Below are positions 1-9,828 of a DNA stretch of 64,000 bases, one piece after another; within the stretch, counting starts at the first letter, position 1, and the number at the start of each line of letters is the position of its first letter. The notes beneath the pieces are model-generated. The model was not told the DNA's origin. It ran no database searches and saw only the letters and a program-made list of their open reading frames with translations. This DNA is from Numida meleagris (Eukaryota; Chordata; Aves; Galliformes; Numididae), in contig NC_034409.1 of NCBI RefSeq assembly GCF_002078875.1, forward strand, positions 106,812,935-106,876,934, given 5' to 3'. A program made the position numbers and the translations under genes.

Positions 1-2621
1 ATTCACACAGGCTGGCTAAATAAAGAAAAGGAAGGACCAATGGCAGGAAAGCACGGAGTGCTATGCTAGGACAAGTCACAGTTCTTGTGGTAAGGGGTGA
101 GCCCCTTAAGTCTTTAACAAAAGCAGTATGAATGACGTGTTTATTCATGTATCTCTTCTTCTATACTTCTAATATTCTCACAGAAATCAGCAATAACATG
201 GAAACCAGTTGAAGTGACAGACAGCTGACCTAGAAAAAAAATACTATTTTCAGATTTATTATACAATATGTTGTATCCAAAACAAAGTCTTAATTAAAAA
301 TCTACTCATGATCCTTCTGTAGAATCACTAGAATTCACACACCTCAAAAATTTTATTGAAAGACACTACAGAACGTGCGCAGACATCAAAAGACACTTTC
401 GATTTTCTGACTGCAGAGGGCATTTCAGTCCAATGTAGGAGGGACTACGGACACCAAACACTGCTTTCGGACATGCCATTAGACATTTTACCATTTAGTG
501 AAGAAATCTGATCAATAGACTGTATTACCCACAGAACAACGGAGAAGCCACATTTTGCTCGCTAACAGCTTAATTTCCCAGGAGCTATTGATAGTACAAA
601 CATCTCTGCCAATGCAGACAGAGGACGTAGTTGGTAAGGCCATCTGTTGCCATAGCCCATGCGTCATGTGTAAGACTAACATCCTGAGCATGGCAGTCTG
701 CCACGCTGGGAAGCCTGCACTCCCCAAGGCAGAGGAGCCTGCATCACCAGGCCAGACTCCCAAGCACAGGAATACCTTCAGTGGCCCATGCTGAGTACCT
801 CAGCCTGAGGAACTTGAGCCTTGAGGCTCAAACCTCAAGGAAAATGTACAATGTAAATCTTGTGCCACGTGGACACATTTTCCTTTGCTTGAATAGGTGG
901 CTTTTCTCTGCTGCCAGGTGCTACCACCATCTCTGTCTTCAGCCTTCTGCTGAGTCCCCACCAGCCTTCCCTATATAGTAGACAACCCCACTCTTCCATT
1001 TCTCCTCTTCTGGTAACATTCCAACAGTGTGTCTTCATTTTGCTTCCCTGATTTTCTTCCCGAACAAAGACTTACAGAAACAGGACAACTGGCATCTATG
1101 AAGATGTGTGCAGAACTCATCAGCAAGTAAATAAGCACAGCTTTCCCTACTACTCCAATCTAAAGAACACTGATAGAAAGTTGATTTTTCAAAGGCCTCC
1201 TCACAGAGAAAATGCACTGTGTATATATGTTGTAAGAATTTCTAGAACAAGTACTATTTACCTTAGATGTATAAGAAGTCTGAGAAGGTTTCAGCATAAC
1301 CCATGTCCAGGCAGGATAGTATTGTGGCAGAGCTGGAGATCAGCATCCTTCTGCGTTAGTGGGGCAGAGACTGATGGCTCCAAGTTAGGTTGAAATGGAG
1401 CTCCTAGGCCATGGCCAGGAGTGAGAGGATACTCCAAAAGAGGCTGGTACGGTTCCATACGGACTGCTAGTGCTCTTGGGGTTCTGATGGTAAATACTCT
1501 GAACTTCATATTCTTCAAAATACTTCAAAAGCCTCACGTGGGATTTGGCTGGAGAGTGAGACACAAGTTAGGTAAGACACAATCTTACTTTATATGTCTA
1601 AGGTAAGCCAGACAAACACCCCTGTGCTTTTCCTGTCCTCACTTTCCCTAGTAATCTTGGGTATTCTTTGGATGCAGTTAGCGTCATCTGGGATTGCTCC
1701 TTCCTTTCCTGACTTGTCTAGATCAGAGGGTCACTATGTCCTGCAGCAAATCCTCTGTGACTTTGCGTAGTGTTTCTACTATGGAAACTCACCTACATGG
1801 TCTCTTATTCTTCATGGTTTTAAATATTACCACCATACTAGATTCCATGCTCTTTTTGCTCAGGAAGTCCCACCAAGTCAGAGATGCTTACTTATAAAAG
1901 TGGTTTCACGTTGGATGGTGCTTACACGTGAAATGAGCCATTTGTTTTCTCCGAGGCAGGAGAGATGCAACACCAGTCCTCACTTCGTAATTCATGGAGA
2001 ATAAACACAGCATTTTTCTATCTAGTCTCAAATTTTTCACTTTCACATCAAGGTGAGGGTGATGTTGTTGGTTACATCTGGTGTTTCACATTAATTCTTA
2101 TCTTTTAAGCTTTAAAAATTGTATTGGCTTTACTCATTTTTGAGGAAGGAGAAAAGGACTGAGAGAATGGATGATCTGTTTGATCTGAACCGTTTCATCC
2201 AGGGCTAATTACAGCCCCTCACAGAAAGCAGTCAGGGGGATGATACTGCAGTACTAACCTGCAGAAACTTAACTGACATGGCACAGCTTGAAGAAATGTT
2301 TTGTCAGCTTATGCTCCTTGTTGCAGCAGTGTTTGGCATAAGTGATGGATGAAAGTAATAACTACCACTATTTCTTTTTACTTCCATGTCATTAATATGT
2401 TGCTTCATACTGTTAATGGCAAAGAAATAAAATATGCACTAAACTTTATAATGTAATACTTCAGTGTCATAAAGCCTTCTTCTCTGTGAGTGGGTACTAT
2501 ACCTATAAGTTTGAACAGGAAAAATGTTGCAAGAAAACACCACGCTGAAAAGAAGACATGCTGAGAATGTAATGAGTGAAAGTTTCTCAAGATCTGGGAA
2601 ACCCTACAGATACTCTCACTG
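1..2621. other. non-coding stretch, mostly featureless
   Basis: This is AT-rich DNA with frequent stops on all frames and no repeat I recognise. The only point of note is a possible minus-strand exon at about 1385-1548, described separately. Short open frames here are of the length expected by chance. Confidence 0.5.
1385..1548 (-). other. weak candidate exon (unidentified)
   Basis: On the minus strand a pyrimidine-rich tract ending in CTCTCCAG, an acceptor-like sequence at about 1549-1560, is followed by 54 open codons ending at TAA (1385-1387). The translation contains LLKYFEEYEVQSIYHQNP and then SPYGTVPASF. A second minus-strand frame (1291-1518) is also open, with MEPYQPLLEYPLTP. The composition looks more protein-like than its surroundings, but I cannot place either frame in a family. 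No matching donor or neighbouring exon was found, so this could easily be chance. Confidence 0.15.
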
Positions 2622-2900
2622 GTGATCAATGATAGAACCAGAGGGAACAGCATGGAGCTGCGTCGGGGGGGGGTCAGGCTGGGTGTTAGGAAAAGGTTCT
2701 TCACCAGAGGGTTGAGGGCATGGAACAGGCTGCCCAGGACAATAGTCATAGCCTCAATCTGTTGGGGTTCAAGAAGCATGTGGATAATGCTCTCAGACAT
2801 AGGATTTGTTCTTTTGGTGGTGCTGTGTGGAGCCCAGGGTTGGACTCGATGATCCTTATGGGTCCCTTCCAAATCAGGATATTCTATGATTCTATAATTA
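2622..2900 (+). mobile_element. CR1 LINE 3' fragment
   Basis: This is a 5'-truncated CR1 copy covering the last reverse transcriptase codons and the 3' UTR. Recognisable parts are the stretch equivalent to 'fRLGVRKRFFTRGLRAWNRLP', the line 'ggttggactcgatgatcctt', and the terminal ATTCTATGATTCTAT tail typical of CR1. It belongs to the same subfamily as the minus-strand copy at 62107-62552, with which it shares the 'catggagctgcgtc' block. No target duplication is expected for CR1, and none is seen. Confidence 0.9.
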
Positions 2901-4867
2901 ACGATCCTGCAGAACTTGCAAGAACTGATCAATCCAGGACCAAGAGTCTGCTGTATTTATGCAAGTTCACGTGCAGACATGACCTTCTGAAGGAATTCCC
3001 AAAACACTGCAAAAGCCACGAGGGCATCAGTATGAACCTCTTCTCCTGAGTAAAGGATTGGGGTTGCCCTCAAAGCTACAGTGCCAAATGGGAGCTGTGT
3101 GATAAGTGATCATGTGAGTGAACTGTTACAGTGAATGTGCTGTGTGAACAGTCATTTGCCATTAGTAGTAACAGCTTGTTTTTATTACTAAAAACAGCTT
3201 AATGAGTAAAAAGTGTTTTAAGCAGTATTGGCTGTGATGTGTGTCTCCCTTCCCTATCAGAAAAAAAAAAAAAAGAAAATTAACAGCATGAGAATTGTGG
3301 ACACTTAATTTAAATTGCTGGAAAAAAAACTTCACATAAGTAATAATTAGGAAGAAAAAAATAAGAAGGCATTTTTTGTTGTACTGAAATTTGCTGGAGG
3401 AACCAGGGAGATTTATACAGAAGTCATTTGAAGAGCAGAGTGGAATAGGATGGGGAAGAAAGAGGAAGACAGCACTTCCTAACGGAAGACAGATGGCACT
3501 GGTGGTTTCTGTCCTAGGTGTGCTCTTCCTTCCTTGGGTGCGTTCACAGCTGTTTGCAGTTTGGTTATAGTCTGGCATGCTTGTAAAAACTTTGCTTATT
3601 GGATTTCTGAACCCACAAATTTCTGCTGTCTTTCCCAAAGACTCTGGAGCTACCAAGTTATAGAAAGGAACTGGAAAAACAGCGCACTTCAACAATATGG
3701 CTTGCTTCTGCAATGTCACTTTCTGAAACTCAGAGGAGAAATATCTGTTTTCCAGCACACTCAAAATCCTGCCCTATTGTGCCCCATAAATCACTGTGCT
3801 GTGTTCCCATTTATGGCCCACTGAATTCTTTCTTTCCACATAGGAAAGCTCAGAACATGGAAGGGCTGCCTGGCACCAACGCTCACCCCATCGGTAGCAG
3901 ACGGAAAGCTCAAAGAGCTGGAGCAGTGAGCATTAACAAGGAAGCAGACAGAGTGAGAGACACAACTATGGTTATTTCTTGAAAGACAAGATGCATGAGG
4001 ATGCTTTTTACAGCAGGAAAAAAAAAGAACAAAAACACATGACAGCTTCTGCTTACAGGTATTCTGAGTCATGTAACCCTTCTCTTTTTATGAAGTGCCT
4101 TCATTCTCTGGAAATAGTTTTCTCTGGTAAAGATTAAAAGGGAGGATTTAAGGCTCAGAGAGCGTGTGCATACCATTCTGTCCTGTCCCTCTCTGATCAT
4201 TCAAAAAGAAAATTCCCAGGCTGCAATCTTTGCAAGATTTGCTTCATTCCACATTGTGCTCCTCAGTTCTTAGTTTCCTATGATTTTAGTGCATCTCTGT
4301 AATATGGGAGGATGGTATGCTTTCTTATTCCTTTTCAAGTTCCAGTTTTGGTTCACATTATATTTTATCAGGCTGACAGAAAGGTAATCTCAGTTTCTCC
4401 AAAATAAATATCCAGCAAGTTAATTTTCTCTCTATCTCCACCCATTCCTGCAAAATGCTGAAAAAGCATAATGAATATAAAAAATCCGTACATGCTCATA
4501 GTTCTACTCATACCCTAAAGGAAAGGCAAAAGTCCCGGAGACCATGGCTAAATAAATCATTTCTTCCTCACTGTCAGTGGAACCAAAATGTCATGTACTC
4601 AAATTCCATTCTGAGCTATGGGTCTGGACCTTTCCTCCAGTTCCTGTAGATGCACTGGGAGCTAAAGGGTAAGCCAAGACACAGTCAGTTTGATATTGCA
4701 TGACTCAACCAGAAAGGCTATCTGTGTTTGCATCTCCAGCTCCAGAGCTGCACAGAAGAGAGGAACTGGAAACCATACCCACATTACATGGGTTTGTTCA
4801 TCAGCACCTCAGGTAAGGGGGATTTGTACACTCTCACATATGAATGAGAGAGAGAGGTTCCCCCACT
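2901..4867. other. non-coding stretch with simple A tract
   Basis: No gene or known repeat was recognised. An A14 run lies at 3261-3274, with A-rich DNA around 3300-3370 and 4016-4034. The reverse strand is correspondingly T-rich, which gives a spurious Phe-rich frame at 3162-3764. Confidence 0.5.
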
Positions 4868-5246
4868 ACTCAGACCGTTTGGTGGGTTAAGAACTTCTTG
4901 GCTGGTCGCAGCCAAAGGGTTGTGATCAACGGTTCTGTGTCTGGGTGGAGGCCGGTGACAAGTGGTGTCCCCCAAGGGTCGGTCTTGGGACCGGTGCTCT
5001 TCAACATCTTCATCAGTGACACAGAGGATGGCATCGAGTGCACCCTCCGCACGTTTGCGGACGACACCAGGCTGAGCGGTGCAGTCGATACACTGGAGGG
5101 AAGGGAAGCCATCCAGAGGGACCTGGACAGGCTGGAGAAGTGGGCCCACGTGAACCTAATGAGGTTCAACAAGGCCAAGGGCAAGGTGTTGCACTTGGGC
5201 CGGGGCAACCCCAGGTGTTTATACGGCCTGGGGGAAGACCTCGTTG
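4868..5246 (+). mobile_element. CR1 LINE fragment, reverse transcriptase palm
   Basis: An open stretch encodes the centre of CR1 ORF2: [16 protein letters not shown], then [17 protein letters not shown], then the catalytic FADDT motif (FADD at 5054-5065), then [17 protein letters not shown]. In this fragment the PQG loop and both catalytic aspartates are intact. It stops abruptly after 'GLGEDL', where the sequence changes to the 5' flank of the ITPRIPL1-like gene. Positions 5157-5240 are nearly identical to 9062-9145, so the two pieces come from the same young subfamily. It lacks both CR1 ends. Confidence 0.92.
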
Positions 5247-5599
5247 GAAATGCATTGGAAGGGATGGCGGCAACTTGAGAATATTGCAACGCTACCCGGG
5301 AATGGAAAGAAGAGATGTGAAATAATTTGTTCCCGTGGAGACTGCATTCCTTTTTTCTTTTGCGTTTATTCGCGCAACAAAGTAACGTTGCAGAAATCTG
5401 GACACTCCTGTGCTACTTCACTCCACTTAGGTTTAGACACCGCCTGAGGAGAGGGGAGGAGTGCAGCGGTGTGACACGCTGCGGTGTCTGTGACATCAGC
5501 AGGACGAGTCACAGTGCGGGGCGTGTCAGGAGGCTGTGAAAGAGGCAGCACTGCTGCACTGCGGCATAGGCCTTTGGTGAGTGCAGCGTGCACATCCTA
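5247..5599 (+). promoter_or_regulatory. probable 5' flank/5' UTR of the ITPRIPL1-like gene
   Basis: This is the stretch between the CR1 fragment and the start codon. It becomes GC-rich from about 5440. Visible motifs are TGACATCA (5491-5498, CRE-like) and GAGTCA (5506-5511, the reverse of an AP-1 half-motif). No TATA box is evident. A donor-like GTGAGT at 5577-5582 overlaps an acceptor-like TGCAG at 5582-5586, so no workable intron can be drawn here. Promoter function is inferred only from position and motifs. Confidence 0.3.
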
Positions 5600-6652
5600 A
5601 TGGCCATGGCTCGGGTGCTCTTTGTCGCCCTGGCTTTGCTGCGCGTGATCGTGCAGTTCTGGCTGAGAATTCTTCGCTTTTGTGTGGGAATGCACAAGTA
5701 CGTGCACTCGCGAGTGCAGCAGCTGAGTTCCTACGTGGCTCAGCTTCTGCGCGGTATGGCACAGGGGAGCCAGAAGAGGCAGGAGCAGAGCGGAGTGGGC
5801 GGAGGAGCCCCGCTCTTTGCTGCCTTGCAGCACTGGCAGCTCTGGGCCTTTGCTGTGCTGCTCGTCCTGCTTGTTGGGCTCGGCTTCTGGCTCCGCAAGA
5901 AGAGATGCAAGCCGGGCAGTGGCAACGAGGAGGAAAGCGCCGCAGGCAAGGAGGAGGACAAGGAGGTGGAAGAGGAGAGGGAGTCGTGTGACGAGGAGTG
6001 TCCCCTGGGCACAGTTTGGGCCCATGGCACCCGCTGGCCGGCAGCGCACATGGCCGAAAAGTGCCAGGTGGTGGAGGAGCTGGTGGACAATCTTCTTCGG
6101 GCCTGCCGGGGAAGCTCTTGCCACAGCTTCAAGCCACAGCTGCAGCCGGCTCTCGGGGTGGCCTGCGTCCACGAAGGGTGCAGTGCCCGTGAAGACCACG
6201 TCCTCTACCGCCTGCTCGTGCCCCTGAGGCCTCCCCCCGGGCACGCCTTCCACGTGGAGCTGGGCGACGAGGAGGAGGAGACGCGGGCCAAGACGTCCTG
6301 TGTGCGCGTGGAGCTGGAGTGCACCTGCGCGAGGGAGCGGCTGCTGGGGGACATGCTGTGCTTTGTCCACCACGCTCAGGACCAGCTGAGAGAGAAACAG
6401 GAGCCCAGCCTGCTCGACACCTTCTGCGAGGGCTCCTACCTGCACGTGGAGAAAACCGCCCTCTGGTTCCAGAACCAGGTGAAGGCGGCTTGGAGGCGTC
6501 TGCCTCTGTCTCGCCACTGCCGCCTGACGCTGCTGCCCTCCCAGCGCTCCTGCAAGCTCAAGCTGACCACCCCCTCCAAGAGAACCCTCTCCGTGGAGAT
6601 GCTGCTTGGGCTGCAGCTGGACGACTCGGGCACCTTCCTGAACCTTGAGTAG
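5600..6652 (+). CDS. ITPRIPL1: ITPRIPL1-like protein, C-terminally truncated (possible pseudogene)
   Basis: Single-exon reading frame of 350 codons. The first ATG is at 5600. A second ATG at 5606 has the stronger context (GCCATGG), and the product would begin MAMAR or MAR. The N-terminus (residues 1-29) is hydrophobic. A transmembrane segment at about 80-98 is followed by KKRCK, then an acidic Glu-rich linker at 109-133. From about 155 the Mab-21/ITPRIP-type domain is recognisable: VVEELVDNLL, the LLDTFC block (271-276), HVEKTALWFQ (282-291), and the C-terminal RSCKLKLTTP strand region. In the family such proteins are single-pass membrane proteins related to the inositol trisphosphate receptor-interacting protein, and are usually over 500 residues long. 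This frame ends at TAG (6650-6652) inside the domain, without the C-terminal helical half. The 44 codons after the TAG stay open. GC content is far above the flanks, and both sides are CR1. Family assignment is fairly sure; function is doubtful. A multicopy relative or a decayed copy are both possible. Confidence 0.75.
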   Translation: MAMARVLFVALALLRVIVQFWLRILRFCVGMHKYVHSRVQQLSSYVAQLLRGMAQGSQKRQEQSGVGGGAPLFAALQHWQLWAFAVLLVLLVGLGFWLRKKRCKPGSGNEEESAAGKEEDKEVEEERESCDEECPLGTVWAHGTRWPAAHMAEKCQVVEELVDNLLRACRGSSCHSFKPQLQPALGVACVHEGCSAREDHVLYRLLVPLRPPPGHAFHVELGDEEEETRAKTSCVRVELECTCARERLLGDMLCFVHHAQDQLREKQEPSLLDTFCEGSYLHVEKTALWFQNQVKAAWRRLPLSRHCRLTLLPSQRSCKLKLTTPSKRTLSVEMLLGLQLDDSGTFLNLE

Positions 6653-6787
6653 CCCGAACGCAGCTTCACCAGCGGCACAGCGCGGCCCAGGCATTGCGCT
6701 GTGGCAGAGACGCAGTTTGTGAGAGACAGCCTGGCCATCTGCCTGAACTCCAACCAGTGCGCAGATGCCAATAAATTGTTTGTGTGA
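6653..6787 (+). pseudogene. in-frame continuation of the ITPRIPL1-like frame beyond the TAG
   Basis: After the TAG at 6650 the same frame stays open for 44 codons to a TGA at 6785-6787. The first part (ERSFTSGTARP, then CAVAETQFVRD) resembles the segment that follows this point in family members, which I judge from memory. The later part (LNSNQCADANKLFV) does not look like the family and runs through a polyadenylation signal. The simplest reading is a nonsense change plus a deletion that joins the middle of the Mab-21-like domain to the 3' UTR. Confidence 0.45.
6770..6775 (+). promoter_or_regulatory. polyadenylation signal AATAAA of the ITPRIPL1-like gene
   Basis: A canonical AATAAA lies 118 bases after the TAG. 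It is followed within 5-30 bases by a GT-rich stretch (ttgtttgtgtgag, then cctgtgagcgtttg), as expected for a downstream cleavage element. Its position right after the shortened frame suggests that a normal 3' end was kept when the coding region lost its C-terminal part. Confidence 0.55.
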
Positions 6788-6880
6788 GCAAACACTCTGC
6801 CTGTGAGCGTTTGCATTGAACTCTGTAGGGGAGGGGGAGCATAGGGGGCTGAGTGCGCCACAGCCACACAACCAGGGAGC

Positions 6881-7251
6881 ATTGGTGGTCAGGCTCCCCA
6901 TGTCTGCCAGGACCCTGACCCTCGAGGTGTGGGTGAGAGGAGCGGATTCCGTCCCACTGTGACGGTGGAACAAGCCCGAGAATTCCTCATGAAACTGAGC
7001 GTACGTGAGTCCCTGGGGCCGGATGATATGCATCCCAGGCTTCTGAGAGAGATGGCTGATGTGGTTGCCGAGCCGCTCTCCATCGTATTTGAAAAATCAT
7101 GGCTGTCGGGTGAAATCCCCAGCGACCGGAAAAAGGGAAACATTGCACCCATTGTTAAGGACGGGAGAAAGGACGACCCGGGGAACTACAGGGCGGTGAG
7201 CCTCCGCTCTGTGCCTGGGAAGATCACGGAGCAGATCCTCCCGGTTACCAC
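6881..7251 (+). mobile_element. CR1 LINE fragment, start of reverse transcriptase
   Basis: This encodes [21 protein letters not shown], then [21 protein letters not shown], then [16 protein letters not shown] and the [19 protein letters not shown] block, which is the N-terminal finger region of CR1 reverse transcriptase. It begins directly downstream of the ITPRIPL1-like gene. It breaks off at about 7251, where a CR1 5' region begins. Positions 6881-7115 are a second copy of 8795-9028. The bases at 6986-7020 appear to be the source of the small segment at 9029-9061. Confidence 0.9.
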
Positions 7252-9028
7252 GTTAAGGCACATACGAGATGAAGAGGTTCATTGAAAGGGCTTTAAACTC
7301 GGTATGAAGGGGGGTGGGGGTGAAACCAGGGTCACTAGTAAGGACCCTGTATGTAATGAGCCAGTGCTTCTGGGAGGCGCTTGTGCTAGTAAGATCGCAC
7401 AGTCTTGTGGGGGGAAGGAGGAGGACGACGCACCCTTTTGTAGGAAGAACACAAGGGATGATGTGAGGTTGGTGGCTATGGTAACACGTGAGCATGGACA
7501 AGGGGGTGTTAGGGCTTTAGGAAGCAGTGGGGGAGAACTTCAGATTTCTTCTGGAAGTTTGAGGGAGGGCCCCTCTAGAAAGGTAGTGTGCCGGGAAGCC
7601 CAGCTGAAGTGCCTTTACACTAATGCACGCAGCATGGGAAATAAGCAGGAGGAACTGGAAACCGTGGCGTGCTCGGAAAATTATGATCTGGTTGCTATCA
7701 CGGAAACGTGGTGGGACGAATCCCACGATTGGAACACTGTGACTGAGGGCTACAGCCTCTTCAGAAGGGATAGCCAGGGCAGGAAGGGAGGGGGAGTTGC
7801 CCTCTACGTTGGGAAGTGGATAGCTTGTGAAGAGCTGTGTCTGAGTAACAGCCATGACCAGGTTGAGAGCTTATGGGTTAAAGTCAGGGATCGGTCCAGT
7901 AAAGGAGATCTAGTGGTTGGGGTCTGTTGCAGGCCAGCTGATCAGGGGGAGCCTGTTGACGAGGCCTTCTTGCTCCAGCTGCAGGAGGTGTCGCGTTCGC
8001 GGGCTCTTGTCCTGATGGGGGATTTCAACCATCCGGACATCTGCTGGGATAGCGGCAAGGCGCGCGGCAGACAGTCCAGCAGATTCCTGGAGTCTGTTGA
8101 GGATAACTTCCTGGGCCAGGCATTAGATGGACCGAGCCGAGGTGAAGCCTTACTGGACCCGGTGCTCACCAACGTGGAGGAGAGCATTAGAGGGGTTAAG
8201 ATTGGAGGCAGCCTGGGCTGTAGTGATCACGCCCTGATGGAGTTTGTGATCGGGAGGAATGCAGGCCTGGCAAAGAGTGAAGTCAGGACCCTGAACTTCA
8301 GGAGAGCGAACTTCCGGCTGCTCAAGGGACTGCTGGGTGGGATCCCCTGGGAAACTGTCCTTAAGGGCGTAGGACCAGAGCAGAGCTGGCAGCTCTTTCA
8401 GGACACCCTCCTGAGAGCGCAAGAGCTCTCCGTTCCCCAGCAAAAGAAGTCGAGCAGAGGAGGCGGGCGACCGGCATGGCTGAGCAAGGACCTGCAGCTT
8501 AAACTGAGGGAAAAGAGAGAAATGTATGCGAAGTGGAAGCAGGGTTGTGCAGCCTGGGAGGAATATAGGGCTGTAGTCCGCATGGGTAGAGATAGGATCA
8601 GGAAAGCCAAGGCACAGGTAGAGCTAAACTTGGCTAGGGATGTGAAAAATAACAAGAAGGGGTTCTACAGGTACATAGGCTGGAGGAGACAGGTCAAGGA
8701 GAGTGTGCCCCCTCTGCTAAATGAGGATGGAGAAGTGGCTTCCTCAGACACGGAAAAAGCTGAGGTGCTCAAGAAGTGCTTTGCCTCGGTCTTCACTGGT
8801 GCTCAGGCTCCCCGTGTCTGCCAGGACCCTGAACCTCGAGGTGTGGGTGAGAGGAGCGGATTCTGTCCCACTGTGACAGTGGAACAAGTTCGAGACCTCC
8901 TCATGAAGCTGACTGTGTGCAAGTCCCCGGGGCCGGATGATATCCATCCTCGGGTTCTGAGAGAGACGGCTGATGTGGTTGCCGAGCCGCTCTCCATCGT
9001 ATTTTAAAAATCATGGCTGTCCGGTGAA
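7252..9028 (+). mobile_element. CR1 LINE: 5' region, endonuclease, start of reverse transcriptase
   Basis: This block begins with a CR1 5' leader (ttgaaagggctttaaact). It then carries a long frame for the AP-type endonuclease and the first part of the reverse transcriptase. It is unusual because most avian CR1 copies are strongly 5'-truncated and lack this part. It ends in the middle of the finger region at GTGAA (9024-9028), where a templated insertion follows. Confidence 0.88.
7304..9007 (+). pseudogene. CR1 ORF2 remnant: complete endonuclease domain, truncated reverse transcriptase
   Basis: A 567-codon open frame. The endonuclease runs from about residue 100 (LKCLYTNARSMGNK) to about 315. 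The expected AP-endonuclease residues are all present: N107 (TNARS), E134 (ITETWW), D240 and N242 (GDFN), and D308-H309 (CSDH). A linker and connection region with KGFYRYIGWRRQVKES follows (about 453-467), then the reverse transcriptase start GPDDIHPR (543-550). The frame stops at TAA (9005-9007). The sister copy at about 7090 has GAA at the same codon, so this stop is a single-base nonsense change. No catalytic palm is present in this block. In life the protein nicks target DNA and copies CR1 RNA; this copy cannot do so alone. Confidence 0.85.
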
Positions 9029-9061
9029 CTCATGAAACAGCGTACGTGAGTCCCTGGGGCC
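9029..9061 (+). repeat. 33-bp templated insertion inside CR1
   Basis: The segment from ctcatgaaac to ctggggcc matches 6986-7020 except for a 2-base gap (TG missing). It fits the equivalent local site at about 8901-8936 much less well. Its right edge shares CC with both partners, the donor at 7019-7020 and the palm piece equivalent to 5155-5156. It links the finger region directly to the reverse transcriptase C-terminal part and removes the palm. Confidence 0.7.
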
Positions 9062-9828
9062 TAATGAGGTTCAACAAGGCCAAGGGCAAGGTGTTGCACT
9101 TGGGCCGGGGCAACCCGAGTTTTTTATACAGCCTGGGGGAAGATCTCCTTGAGAGCAGCCCTGCAGAGAAGGACTTGGGGGTTGTGGTGGACGAGAAGCT
9201 GTATACGAGCCAGCAGTGTGCACTTGCAGCCCGTAAGGCCAACTATGTTCTGGGCTGCATTAAGAGTGGAGTGGCCAGTACAGAGAGGGAGTTGTTTGCC
9301 CTCCTCAGCTCTTGTGAGGCCCCATCTGGAGTACAGCATCCAGGCCTGGGCAGAGTTCTTGGAACTGGTCTAGAGGGCCACAAGATGATCAGAGGGCTGG
9401 GGCACCTCTCCTATGAGGAAAGGTTGAGTGAACTGGGCTTGTTTAGTTTGGAGAAGAGAAGGCTCTGGGGAGACCTCATTGTGACCTTCCTGTACTTGTA
9501 TGGAAATCATAAACTGGAGGGGGAACGACTGTTTTCATGGGTTGATAGTGATAGGACAAGGGGGAATGGTTATAAGCTAAGACAGGGGAAGTTTAGGTTA
9601 GATATTTGGACCAAGTTTTTCACTCAGAGGGTGGTGATGCACTGGAACAGGTTGCTCAAGGAGGTTGTGGATGCCCCATCCCTGAAGTCATTCAAGGCCA
9701 GGCTGGATGTGGGTCTGGGCAGCCTGCTCTAGTGGTTGGTGACCCTGCCCACAGCATGGCAGTTGAAACTAGATGATCAATATGGTCCTTTTCAACCCAG
9801 GCCATTCTTTGATTGTACGATATTGTCC
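9062..9828 (+). mobile_element. CR1 LINE 3' block: reverse transcriptase C-terminus and 3' UTR
   Basis: The frame covers [70 protein letters not shown] and [22 protein letters not shown], ending at TAG (9730-9732). The 3' UTR follows, with ttgaaactagatgatca and a final tgattgtacgat tail. It includes the thumb and C-terminal region but no FADD motif. A small out-of-frame change at about 9310-9340 alters the 'VRPHLEY' equivalent. It is the natural 3' end for the blocks upstream. Confidence 0.9.

Noticed and set aside
3162..3764. A 200-codon minus-strand frame rich in Phe and Leu.
   Set aside because: It reads through poly-A/T tracts and has no domain or splice context.
5577..5586. Splice-like GTGAGT overlapping TGCAG just before the ITPRIPL1-like start codon.
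   Set aside because: Donor and acceptor overlap and would define an impossible 10-base intron. It may be a scar of a lost intron, but nothing proves it.
5597..7033. A 478-codon open frame on the minus strand, antisense to the ITPRIPL1-like gene and running into CR1.
   Set aside because: It mirrors a GC-rich sense gene with few TA-rich words, crosses the gene/CR1 breakpoint and matches no family. It is a composition shadow.
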